Of a stretch of 64,000 nt of DNA, positions 31,622-39,190 are shown one piece after another (position 1 is the first letter of the stretch; each line of letters opens with the position of its first letter). A model generated the notes under the pieces. The model did no database searches, was not told where the DNA came from, and saw only the letters and a list, made by a program, of their open reading frames with translations. The DNA lies in contig JADJQZ010000001.1 of NCBI GenBank assembly GCA_016712465.1, positions 744,001 to 808,000 of the forward strand, in the 5' to 3' direction. A program made the translations under genes and the position numbers. This DNA is from Candidatus Obscuribacter sp. (GTDB lineage: Bacteria; Cyanobacteriota; Vampirovibrionia; Obscuribacterales; Obscuribacteraceae).

Positions 31622-33133
31622 ATGGAAAATAAAGAAGACGAGAAGACTAAGAAGTATGGGACAGCACCTCTGACTGAGTCTGCTGCGGAGCCGGGCGACG
31701 ACGACCACGCCAAGGTGGCTTTGCACTCGCCTAGGGGCGAGGACGGTGCTTTTCTCCCTGAAGCAGAAGAGTCGGAGGGGGTCTTGAGAGCTGAATATGA
31801 AGCCCTCAAGCTGGAACTCCAGAGTTTGAGGCAGAAGGAAGCGGAGCTTCTGGCCCGGCAATCCCAGGCCAAGCAGAAGTATCGCCTCGAGCACCCGCCT
31901 CAGTCTTGCGTGGCTGGTTTACACAGTCTCTCGCCCCAGCAGCGGCTCCTGCTCCTCAAGGACAGCGCCGCACAGATGGAATATGTGATGCATTCCGCTA
32001 CGATTCCGGCCTTCAAAGTGTCCGAGGGCGAACGTATCGTCGAGGCCAATCAGGCCTTTTTCAATTACCTGGGCCTGGAACCGGAAGCGGTTTATGGCGG
32101 CAAGTTGACTCTCAAGCATGTGTCAACGCCGGAGTCTGTGGCGCTGGAGCGTGCGCACCTGGCTGATTTCAAAGAAACCCTGGTCACCCGCCCTTTCGAG
32201 ACAGAGCGCGTCAGCAAGGAGGGTTGGCTGAAACCAGTCATGACCACTTTGCGGGTGACCCGTCTTGAGCCGCTGGAATATGTGGCATTTTGGCTTGATC
32301 TCACCGAGCTCAGGTACCTGGAAGACAGTATCAAGCAGCGCAACTCCATATTCTCGGCGATTGTCGAAGAGATGCCCCATATAGTCTTCGTTTGCAATCA
32401 AGACGGCGCCGCCCGCCAGTTTAATCGGCGCCTATACGAATTGACCGGCACCAATGGCAGCCGCGACGACGGCTATTTGCTTGAGCATTATATGCATCCG
32501 CAAGACCTGGAAAGCTTCAAACGGCGCCTGAGCAAGTTAGCCCAGGTGCAGACTTTCAGCGATGAGTATCGACTGCGGGCTCAGGATGAAGAGTATTACT
32601 GGCACACCTTTCGCATTCAGCCGCTCAGTCTCACCAACGGTTTGCTGGATCTGGCCCTGACTAATAATTTGCCTGAGGAAACCTGGCGGCAGTTTGCCTC
32701 TGAGGATGCCAGGCTCTGGATTGGCACGGCCACCGATGTGGACAGGCGCAAACGGATCATGGATGAAGTTTTGGAATCGGCCCAGGCTTTCCAATCTCTA
32801 GCCAATCAAATTCCTCAAATAGTTTGGACCGCCGCTCCCGATGGGCGAATCGAATTCTTGAACGAACGCTGGTATGAATTCTCCGGACACAGCCGGGAAC
32901 ATAAAATGGGCCTTGATTTTGCCCTCTTCATTCATCCCGAAGATCGGCGTGAATACATGAACCGCTGGAAGTCTTCGGTCAAGACTGGAGATGCCTTCGA
33001 GGTAGATTTCCGTTTGCGCGAATCGGATCGCAAGAAGACCGACGACTATGTGCGATGCCTGGCTAGAGCCGTGGCTTTGCGCAATTATCGCGGCGAAATT
33101 GCTCAGTGGATCGGCACCTGGACATCTATATAG
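31622..33133 (+). CDS. PAS-domain protein without an output domain
   Basis: A 503-residue cytosolic protein. Residues ~1-95 are charged, ending in a coiled coil (EYEALKLELQSLRQKEAELLARQSQ). Three PAS modules follow: ~120-235 (EGERIVEANQAFFNYLGL), ~245-375 (IVFVCNQDGAARQFNRRLYELTG) and ~395-503 (IVWTAAPDGRIEFLNERWYEFSGHS), the last two of the PAS_3/PAC type. The protein ends immediately after the last PAC (WIGTWTSI) with no kinase, GGDEF or HTH part. I chose ATG 31622 as the first ATG ahead of the polar N terminus; the ribosome site is weak. The next gene has the same organisation 14 bases later. Confidence 0.85.
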   Translation: MENKEDEKTKKYGTAPLTESAAEPGDDDHAKVALHSPRGEDGAFLPEAEESEGVLRAEYEALKLELQSLRQKEAELLARQSQAKQKYRLEHPPQSCVAGLHSLSPQQRLLLLKDSAAQMEYVMHSATIPAFKVSEGERIVEANQAFFNYLGLEPEAVYGGKLTLKHVSTPESVALERAHLADFKETLVTRPFETERVSKEGWLKPVMTTLRVTRLEPLEYVAFWLDLTELRYLEDSIKQRNSIFSAIVEEMPHIVFVCNQDGAARQFNRRLYELTGTNGSRDDGYLLEHYMHPQDLESFKRRLSKLAQVQTFSDEYRLRAQDEEYYWHTFRIQPLSLTNGLLDLALTNNLPEETWRQFASEDARLWIGTATDVDRRKRIMDEVLESAQAFQSLANQIPQIVWTAAPDGRIEFLNERWYEFSGHSREHKMGLDFALFIHPEDRREYMNRWKSSVKTGDAFEVDFRLRESDRKKTDDYVRCLARAVALRNYRGEIAQWIGTWTSI

Positions 33134-33147
33134 GACCATCCTCAACA

Positions 33148-34443
33148 ATGACTACAGTAGATCTGGACAAACTAAAACTGCCGACGGCTGAGAAGGTCGC
33201 CCTCCTGAAAATGCAGGTGGAGCAATCGAAAGAACGCATTGCCGTGCTGGAGGAAGTACTCGCGCAGGAACAATGTCTCTCGATTTCTCGCTGCGCCGGG
33301 GCTGAACCGGCGGTGGTAGTGCAGTTTGATAAGGATTTCAAACTGCTGGAAATGAATCAGGGTTTCGCCGACTTAACGGGCTACCAGGAGCAGGATATAG
33401 AGAGCGGCATCAGCATCGACAAGTTCTTCAATGAAGAAGCTCTCGCTCGCTTTGAAAGTTCAATAGCCACTCTTGATGCCGGCAATGTTGCCGAGCCTTT
33501 CGAAACCGCTCTCAAGAGAAAAGATGGCGGCACGAGAGTGGTACTGACCGGCTTGACCCGTATTGGTCCCGGGCATGCGGATTTACTTGCCTATTTTTTG
33601 GACATTCATGAAAGAGTACTGTTGTCTGAAAAGCTGGCTTTCAAAGAAAACAATTTGCGTGCTCTCACTTCGGTGATTCCGCAACTGCTCTTTGTCAGCG
33701 ACGCAGAAGGCAACGTCATCTACGGCAACGAGAGTTTTTACAACTACACCGGCATTGATAAAGATACCGATGATCCGATTGTCTGGACGGATTTGTTGCA
33801 TCCTTCGGACAATCTCAGTTTCAGCGGCGCTGGCTTTTCCGTAGGCGAAATTTATGCCGATTTTCAGAGCGAGGTGCGGCTCAATAATCGAGACGGCGAT
33901 TATAAGTGGCATCTGCTCAAAGTGGTGCCCTTCTTCGATGGCGACAGGGCCACACTCAACTGGCTCACAATTGCCACCGACATAGATGAGCAGCGTCGTG
34001 TTACTGATGCTTTGATGGCTTCGGAAGAACAACTGAGGCTAATCGCCGACGCTCTTCCGCAGATTGTCTGGACTGCCGACGCTTCCGGTAATATCGATTT
34101 TTGGAACCATCGCTGGTTTGAATATACCGGTCTGACCGCTCAGCAGAGCTTGCACGGCGGCTGGCGGTTGCTCATTCACACTGACGACCTGCCCGCTTAT
34201 GACCAATCATGGAAAGCGGCCCTTGCCGCTGCCGGTGCCTTTGAAGTGCGCTTCCGGCTCAAGCGTGTTTTGGGTTTGGGTGGTCGGCACCGGCGCAGTG
34301 CTTTACGAGAGCGAGAACGTGAAATTGGGCGTGATTATCTCTGGCATCTCTGCCGGGCCGTGCCCGTTAAGGACGCCGATGGTTTAGTGGTGCGCTGGTT
34401 TGGCACCTGGACTGAGATTGAAGAACATAAAGTTCTCGTATAG
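33148..34443 (+). CDS. Second PAS-domain protein without an output domain
   Basis: A 431-residue companion of the preceding gene. After a short coiled coil (VALLKMQVEQSKERIAVLEEVLAQ) come three PAS modules: ~55-160 (FKLLEMNQGFADLTGYQEQ), ~175-295 (LLFVSDAEGNVIYGNESFYNYTG) and ~305-431 (IVWTADASGNIDFWNHRWFEYTG). It ends right after the last PAC motif (WFGTWTEI). The third PAS carries an unusual Arg/Leu/Gly-rich insertion (LGLGGRHRRSALREREREIG). No ligand can be assigned. PAS repeats of this type usually sit in hybrid histidine kinases, so these two may act by binding a separate kinase or cyclase. Confidence 0.85.
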   Translation: MTTVDLDKLKLPTAEKVALLKMQVEQSKERIAVLEEVLAQEQCLSISRCAGAEPAVVVQFDKDFKLLEMNQGFADLTGYQEQDIESGISIDKFFNEEALARFESSIATLDAGNVAEPFETALKRKDGGTRVVLTGLTRIGPGHADLLAYFLDIHERVLLSEKLAFKENNLRALTSVIPQLLFVSDAEGNVIYGNESFYNYTGIDKDTDDPIVWTDLLHPSDNLSFSGAGFSVGEIYADFQSEVRLNNRDGDYKWHLLKVVPFFDGDRATLNWLTIATDIDEQRRVTDALMASEEQLRLIADALPQIVWTADASGNIDFWNHRWFEYTGLTAQQSLHGGWRLLIHTDDLPAYDQSWKAALAAAGAFEVRFRLKRVLGLGGRHRRSALREREREIGRDYLWHLCRAVPVKDADGLVVRWFGTWTEIEEHKVLV

Positions 34444-34525
34444 AACTGTCATATTTGTTCAGACTGATGCGGAAAAAGTTTGCTGGTCGGCAGATGCGTT
34501 ATAAGCTTGAGCCGTACCGACCAAG

Positions 34526-34548
34526 TGTCATCTTCCGGAAAAATGACA
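34526..34548. promoter_or_regulatory. Dyad upstream of the malic enzyme gene
   Basis: TGTCAT-N11-ATGACA, 6-bp perfect arms, ends 20 bases before the GTG start. It could be an operator; no T-run follows, so a terminator is unlikely. Confidence 0.3.
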
Positions 34549-34568
34549 ATTGACTAAGGGAAACCATC

Positions 34569-35885
34569 GTGCTTTCAACAAAATCTCAACAGCGGCTCCT
34601 GCGTGTCTTTCGGGTGCGCGTCCTGGACATGCCCGGCTACCTCGGCAAACTGGCTACCAGACTGGGTGAACTTGGAGCCAACATCGGCGAAATTTCCATC
34701 CATTCGCAAGGTCCAGATTTTCTGATCCGGGAGATCAGCCTGCAGTTTGAGGATCAGGAGCATCTGGATAAAGTTGTAGAAGGACTCTCCGCCCTGGAGA
34801 ATGTCAGGCTGGAAGCGGTTCTTGATCCGGTAGAACAGGCCCATGAAGGTGGGAAAATTGCCGTCAAAAGTCGGTTCCCTCTGGACAGCATTGCCGAGAT
34901 GCGGAAAATCTATACTCCCGGTGTGGCGCAAATCTGCAAGCTCATACATAAAGACGAGTCAGCCAGTCGCACTTATACGTGCATCGGCAATTCCGTGGCG
35001 GTCGTGACCAACGGTACCGCCATTCTTGGTCTGGGTAATATCGGTCCGGTGGCCGGAATGCCTGTGATGGAAGGCAAGTCGGTGCTCTATGAGCAACTGG
35101 TGGGAGTAAGTGGTATTCCCATTTTGATCGACTCCAAAGATGTAGATGTAATAGTCAACACCGTCAAGCAAATTGCCCCCACATTTGGTGCTATTCACCT
35201 GGAAGATATCGCCGCGCCGGAGTGTTTCGAGATCGAAAGACGACTGCAAGAGGAGCTGAAGATCCCGGTCTTGCACGATGACCAGCATGCTACTGCCGTG
35301 GTAGTGCTCTCGGCACTTATGACCATAGCTGTTCGCAGCGGTTTGAATTTGCATACATGCCGAGTGGGTATCATCGGTCTGGGAGCGGCCGGTTCCGGCA
35401 TCGCTCAATTGTTGTTGTCTTATGGCGTCAAGGAAGTGTTCGGCACCGATTTGAGAGAGGAAGCGGCTCGCCGTCTGGAGAGCCTGGGAGGCACAGCCGT
35501 AAATCTAGCCGGTATCATGTCCGATTGCGATGTGGTAGTCACCACCACTGGTGTACCTGGCCTGATTAAACCGGAGATGGTGAAAGCGGGGCAGATTATC
35601 TTAGCCCTCTCCAACCCCGATCCCGAAATCTTGCCGGAAGTAGCCATGGCCAGCGGTGCTCTCTTTGCTGCCGACGGTCGTACCATCAATAATGCTCTCT
35701 CCTTTCCCGGGCTCTTTCGCGGTGCTCTGAAAGCCCAGGCGGAGCGCTTCACTGATGCCATGAAACTGGCAGCCGCTCATGCCATTTGCCGCCAGACCAA
35801 GCTCGATAATATAGTGCCCAGCATACTCGATAGAGAAGTGCACCAGCGCGTAGCTGATGCCGTAGCGGATGCCGCCTACCTCTGA
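34569..35885 (+). CDS. NAD(P)-dependent malic enzyme with N-terminal ACT domain
   Basis: A 438-residue oxidative decarboxylase converting malate to pyruvate and CO2. Residues ~10-85 are an ACT-type regulatory domain (FRVRVLDMPGYLGKLATRLGEL), suggesting small-molecule control. The malic-enzyme core follows: RKIYTPGVAQ (catalytic Tyr), the Lys-bearing LLIDSKDVDV-like region, IHLEDIAAPECFEIE (metal ligands), LHDDQHATA, and the Rossmann motif GLGAAGSGIA. This is the short bacterial type. GTG start with AGGGAA 5 bases upstream. It is the last gene of a plus-strand run and converges on the SGNH gene 10 bases away. Cofactor preference is not evident. Confidence 0.94.
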   Translation: MLSTKSQQRLLRVFRVRVLDMPGYLGKLATRLGELGANIGEISIHSQGPDFLIREISLQFEDQEHLDKVVEGLSALENVRLEAVLDPVEQAHEGGKIAVKSRFPLDSIAEMRKIYTPGVAQICKLIHKDESASRTYTCIGNSVAVVTNGTAILGLGNIGPVAGMPVMEGKSVLYEQLVGVSGIPILIDSKDVDVIVNTVKQIAPTFGAIHLEDIAAPECFEIERRLQEELKIPVLHDDQHATAVVVLSALMTIAVRSGLNLHTCRVGIIGLGAAGSGIAQLLLSYGVKEVFGTDLREEAARRLESLGGTAVNLAGIMSDCDVVVTTTGVPGLIKPEMVKAGQIILALSNPDPEILPEVAMASGALFAADGRTINNALSFPGLFRGALKAQAERFTDAMKLAAAHAICRQTKLDNIVPSILDREVHQRVADAVADAAYL

Positions 35886-35895
35886 GGTGAGAGGG

Positions 35896-37392
35896 TTATT
35901 TAGAAGTGCTGGTAGCAGCGCCGGCTTTCTCGGGTGCTTTCTGAAAGAGTGCCAGTAACTCTTCCGCATAGATTTTATGCCCGTAATTGTTGGGATGCAG
36001 GAGCCCGTCTACTAGCAGCAGCTTTGGTTTTAAGCCTTCTTTGCCGATGCTGTCCCAGCGCTTGGCCACATCGCAAATGGTTACGCCTTGCTCCTGGCAG
36101 AGTTTGCGCAAGAGCTTCGGATAGGGTCCGTCTATTACGGCATGCCAGGTTGAGGCGTTGACATAGCTTGGCACCGGCGGATGGGGAACGCAGATGATCA
36201 GGGGAATATTAGCTGCTTTCGCTTTGGCGATGATGGTCTTGTAGTTCTCCGCCAGTACTTCCGGTCTGAGAGTGTAGTCGTTGAGAAATTCTACAATGAG
36301 CAGGTCAGGCGCTTCCGCGATTACCTCTTTGTCGAAGTTGGCCAGTCTCCAGCCCGTATTCGAACCTGATACCGCCTGATTGACCACGGTCAGCTTGTTA
36401 TCGGGGAAGAGTTTGCTGAGACCGGCTTGAAAACGATTGGTGAAAAAATACTGAGGGGCCGTGGCGAAGCCACCAGCGCTGATACTATCGCCCCAGAAGA
36501 CAATCTTCAGACCTTGTTTGTTCTTTAGTTTCTCCAGCACCGGTTTCAAGCCTTTATTGTCGGCTCCCAGGCTGACCGGTTGTTTGCGTTCGCCAACGCT
36601 GACCAGCATGTAATTGGCCAGCGATTCATCTTCCCTGGGCGCAAAGACATTCAGGAGGGGGGTGTCCTTCTCGCCCAGCGTGGGCGGGTCCGGTGCGAAG
36701 GTGTCGGCTGAACCGGTAAGCAATTTGAGATTGCCGCCGGCGTCCTTCACCACCGTATCAAGGCGTCTAGTGCGCACCTTGTAGGTGATCTGGGCCCTGG
36801 GATCGGACTTTAGAATGGTGTTGGAAATTCCAAGCATGGTCATGAATTTTTGGTCCAGACTGTGCAGCGCCGTCGGGGTGGGCAGGAAGCGATCTTCTAT
36901 GACAGGGGTAGTTTCCCTCGGTGCTTCCGTCGGGAGTGACTGGCTGCCGACTAATTTGATTGAGCTTGGAATGACGATGTCGCGCATGAAAGTTTTTACA
37001 TCCGCTATGGCTGATGATTTGCGGATGGCTTGCAGCCAGACCTGGAGACTGTCATTGGCTGTCATGTAGTCGGCGGCGTCTTTGATCTCCAGGATGGGGC
37101 AGGGGGGCACCGCCAGGTTAGTGCCTTTGCCCACCGGCTCACCGGCGGAATTGACCGGTGTGAGCGTCATGTCACGCTGGCCGAGCTGCACCTCGTAACC
37201 ATTGATAATTTTGTGCCGGTGCCCGGTCGGCTCCTGAGCCGGTAGGGCACTCTGGCAGGCCAGGCAGAAAATGGGGCTGATGATCAGACCAAAGAGACCG
37301 GTCTTGAGCCGGAGCGGCTTGTGGGGGAGTCTAAGGGTTGTCTTTCTGGAGGAATTGTCGGTTTGTCCGACTCTTTTCACTTTTGATTTCAC
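35896..37392 (-). CDS. Exported SGNH/GDSL-type hydrolase
   Basis: A 498-residue exported esterase-like protein. A Lys-rich N terminus precedes a hydrophobic signal (GLFGLIISPIFCLACQSA). Residues ~40-285 have no recognised fold. Residues ~290-485 carry the SGNH blocks: GDSISAGG (nucleophile Ser), NQAVSGSNTGWRLANF (Gly), VEFLNDYTL (Asn) and DGLLHPNNYGH (catalytic Asp/His). Such enzymes remove acyl groups from polysaccharides or lipids in the periplasm or at the surface. GTG start without a clear ribosome site. The thioredoxin-like gene lies upstream on the same strand, 112 bases away. Confidence 0.88.
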   Translation of the reverse strand: MKSKVKRVGQTDNSSRKTTLRLPHKPLRLKTGLFGLIISPIFCLACQSALPAQEPTGHRHKIINGYEVQLGQRDMTLTPVNSAGEPVGKGTNLAVPPCPILEIKDAADYMTANDSLQVWLQAIRKSSAIADVKTFMRDIVIPSSIKLVGSQSLPTEAPRETTPVIEDRFLPTPTALHSLDQKFMTMLGISNTILKSDPRAQITYKVRTRRLDTVVKDAGGNLKLLTGSADTFAPDPPTLGEKDTPLLNVFAPREDESLANYMLVSVGERKQPVSLGADNKGLKPVLEKLKNKQGLKIVFWGDSISAGGFATAPQYFFTNRFQAGLSKLFPDNKLTVVNQAVSGSNTGWRLANFDKEVIAEAPDLLIVEFLNDYTLRPEVLAENYKTIIAKAKAANIPLIICVPHPPVPSYVNASTWHAVIDGPYPKLLRKLCQEQGVTICDVAKRWDSIGKEGLKPKLLLVDGLLHPNNYGHKIYAEELLALFQKAPEKAGAATSTSK

Positions 37393-37504
37393 CGTTAAAT
37401 CCGCATTAATACCATTTCGAGATTGCTAATTCTATCAAGGATAACAGCAGGAGCACTTGCTCTGCCAAAGCTGTGAAGAAAACGCTGCTTGCCCTTGTTT
37501 TTGT

Positions 37505-37984
37505 TTAAAGGGCCTGGTCGATGCGCTCTTTCAGGGTCTCGCCGGGGGTGTAACCGACGCTGCCGCCCATCAACTTGCCGCCTTTGAAGACAGCCACGGT
37601 GGGTACTTTCTTGATATTGAAGCGCTGTGAAGAGCGGGGATTCTCGTCCACCAGGATGCGATAAAACTTGACTTTCCCCTGATAGCTGCCGGCGATGCGG
37701 TCCATAATCGGGTCTAAGGCCCGGCAGGCTTCGCACATATCGGAGTAAAAAGTTACTACTACCGGTGCCTCAGACTTCAATACCTGGTTGTTGAATTTTC
37801 GGTCATTGATTTCTTTTATATACAGGGATTTGGCGCGGACCTCTCCCTCTTCACCGCGAGCTTGTCCACCCATGAAGGGCCACTTCGCCTGGGCCTGACC
37901 GGCGCCGATGCCAATGCAAACAAAAGTGATTAAGCTTGCCAGAAGGGAGCGTACGGATAGTGTCGACGCTTGTTTTGAACTCAT
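37505..37984 (-). CDS. Exported thioredoxin-like protein
   Basis: A 159-residue protein with a signal peptide (LLASLITFVCIGIGAGQAQAK) and a thioredoxin domain. The active site is Cys84-Glu-Ala-Cys87 after VVVTFYSDM, and the cis-Pro loop is KKVPTVAVFKGGK. CEAC is acidic compared with CGPC, which usually changes redox potential. The position outside the cytosol suggests disulfide reduction or isomerisation of exported proteins, of which this window has many. GGAGG lies 7 bases before the ATG. Confidence 0.93.
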   Translation of the reverse strand: MSSKQASTLSVRSLLASLITFVCIGIGAGQAQAKWPFMGGQARGEEGEVRAKSLYIKEINDRKFNNQVLKSEAPVVVTFYSDMCEACRALDPIMDRIAGSYQGKVKFYRILVDENPRSSQRFNIKKVPTVAVFKGGKLMGGSVGYTPGETLKERIDQAL

Positions 37985-38165
37985 TGATATACCTCCACAC
38001 TTCAGTCAGTATGAGCCATAAAGAGCGATTCTGCCTTTCATGGAGTTGGTGATTCTGTTAATGAAACACTTGATAATATCGGCTTAAGCGTTGTAATCTT
38101 CACTGGTACATCCCCCCGGTGCAGGCATTTTTCAGGCAGATACCAGAGAACGTGAGCCAAGCCCC

Positions 38166-39092
38166 CTGAAGATAGCGCTTGCCTTTCTGGCCGTTTATCT
38201 TATCTGGGGGTCCACTTATATCGCCATCAAGTTTGCCCTTGAAACCATGCCGCCCTGCTTTCTGGGTGCGGTGCGGTTTACCGGTGCAGGCTTGCTCATG
38301 TGCCTGCTGGCCGTCTTACGCAAGGAGCCCCGACCTAGCTTTGAGCAACTGCGGTCGGCCGCCGTTCTTGGCATGCTTTTGCTGGTCTTCGGTAGTATGG
38401 GTGTAGTTTTTGCCGAACGCACCGTGCCCTCGGGGCTGGTTTCGCTACTGGTCACCTCCGTTCCCATTTACATAGTGCTGTTGCAGTGGATTTTGCCGGG
38501 TAGTCTGGGGCGGGCTCCCAGCTTGAAAGTGCTTCTTGGTCTTGCTTTCGGAGTGTTCGGTTTGTCTTTGTTGCTCGACCTGGATACTATATTTGGTGCG
38601 GAGAAAATTGATCCGGTCGGTGCGGCCTGGGTGCTGATTGGCGCTTTTGGTTCCGCTTGCGGTGCCCTTTATACTCGCGTGGCCAGGGTTCATCAAAGCA
38701 AGATTTACTCGGTGGGTTTGCAGATGTCCTTTGCCGGGTTATTTCTTCTGCTTGCATCTTTTGCCACTGGTGAGTTTTTGCACATCGACCTGCATGGCAT
38801 AACGGCAAAGTCGCTCTGGTCCCTACTTTATCTTGCGGTTTTTGGATCTATCATCGCCTTTTCGGCCTACGTCTACCTTTTGCAGAATGTCTCACCATCC
38901 CGGGTGGCCACCTATGCCTATGTCAATCCCGTAGTGGCTGTGCTCCTTGGTTGGCTTCTGGGCGGCGAAGCCGTCACCACCCGTACTCTGGTATCTGCGG
39001 TTGTAGTCATTGCTGCCGTCTGGATGATCAACACCGGGCAGCATAAGTCCTTTCTTGCACCCCGTCTTGAAAGGAAGATGAAAGGAAAGTAG
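38166..39092 (+). CDS. EamA/DMT-family transporter, 5' end unclear
   Basis: A multi-pass inner-membrane transporter of the drug/metabolite superfamily with two EamA repeats (~10 TM helices; FLAVYLIWGSTYIAIKFALE in TM1, then AVRFTGAGLL). The frame lacks any ATG, GTG or TTG upstream of ATG 38247, which would delete TM1, yet TM1 is encoded in frame from CTG 38166. A GTG at 38152 would supply the expected start (SQAPLKIAL) if the C5 tract at 38162-38166 had one more C; as written that frame stops at TGA 38167. Either a non-canonical start or a one-base frameshift is implied. No substrate can be assigned. Confidence 0.85.
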   Translation: MKIALAFLAVYLIWGSTYIAIKFALETMPPCFLGAVRFTGAGLLMCLLAVLRKEPRPSFEQLRSAAVLGMLLLVFGSMGVVFAERTVPSGLVSLLVTSVPIYIVLLQWILPGSLGRAPSLKVLLGLAFGVFGLSLLLDLDTIFGAEKIDPVGAAWVLIGAFGSACGALYTRVARVHQSKIYSVGLQMSFAGLFLLLASFATGEFLHIDLHGITAKSLWSLLYLAVFGSIIAFSAYVYLLQNVSPSRVATYAYVNPVVAVLLGWLLGGEAVTTRTLVSAVVVIAAVWMINTGQHKSFLAPRLERKMKGK

Positions 39093-39190
39093 GCGTCTTG
39101 AGAAAGACCGCGTTAAGTGTAAGACTAATGCTCCTAAATCCATTTTCCTGTTCAGTGGTAAGGTAATTGGTAAATCCGGAGTTGTCATAA

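Noticed and set aside
34444..34568. GAAC/GTTC and TGTCAT repeats as a riboswitch before the malic enzyme
   Set aside because: Too short for a structured aptamer and no expression platform is visible; only the TGTCAT dyad is kept as a weak operator.
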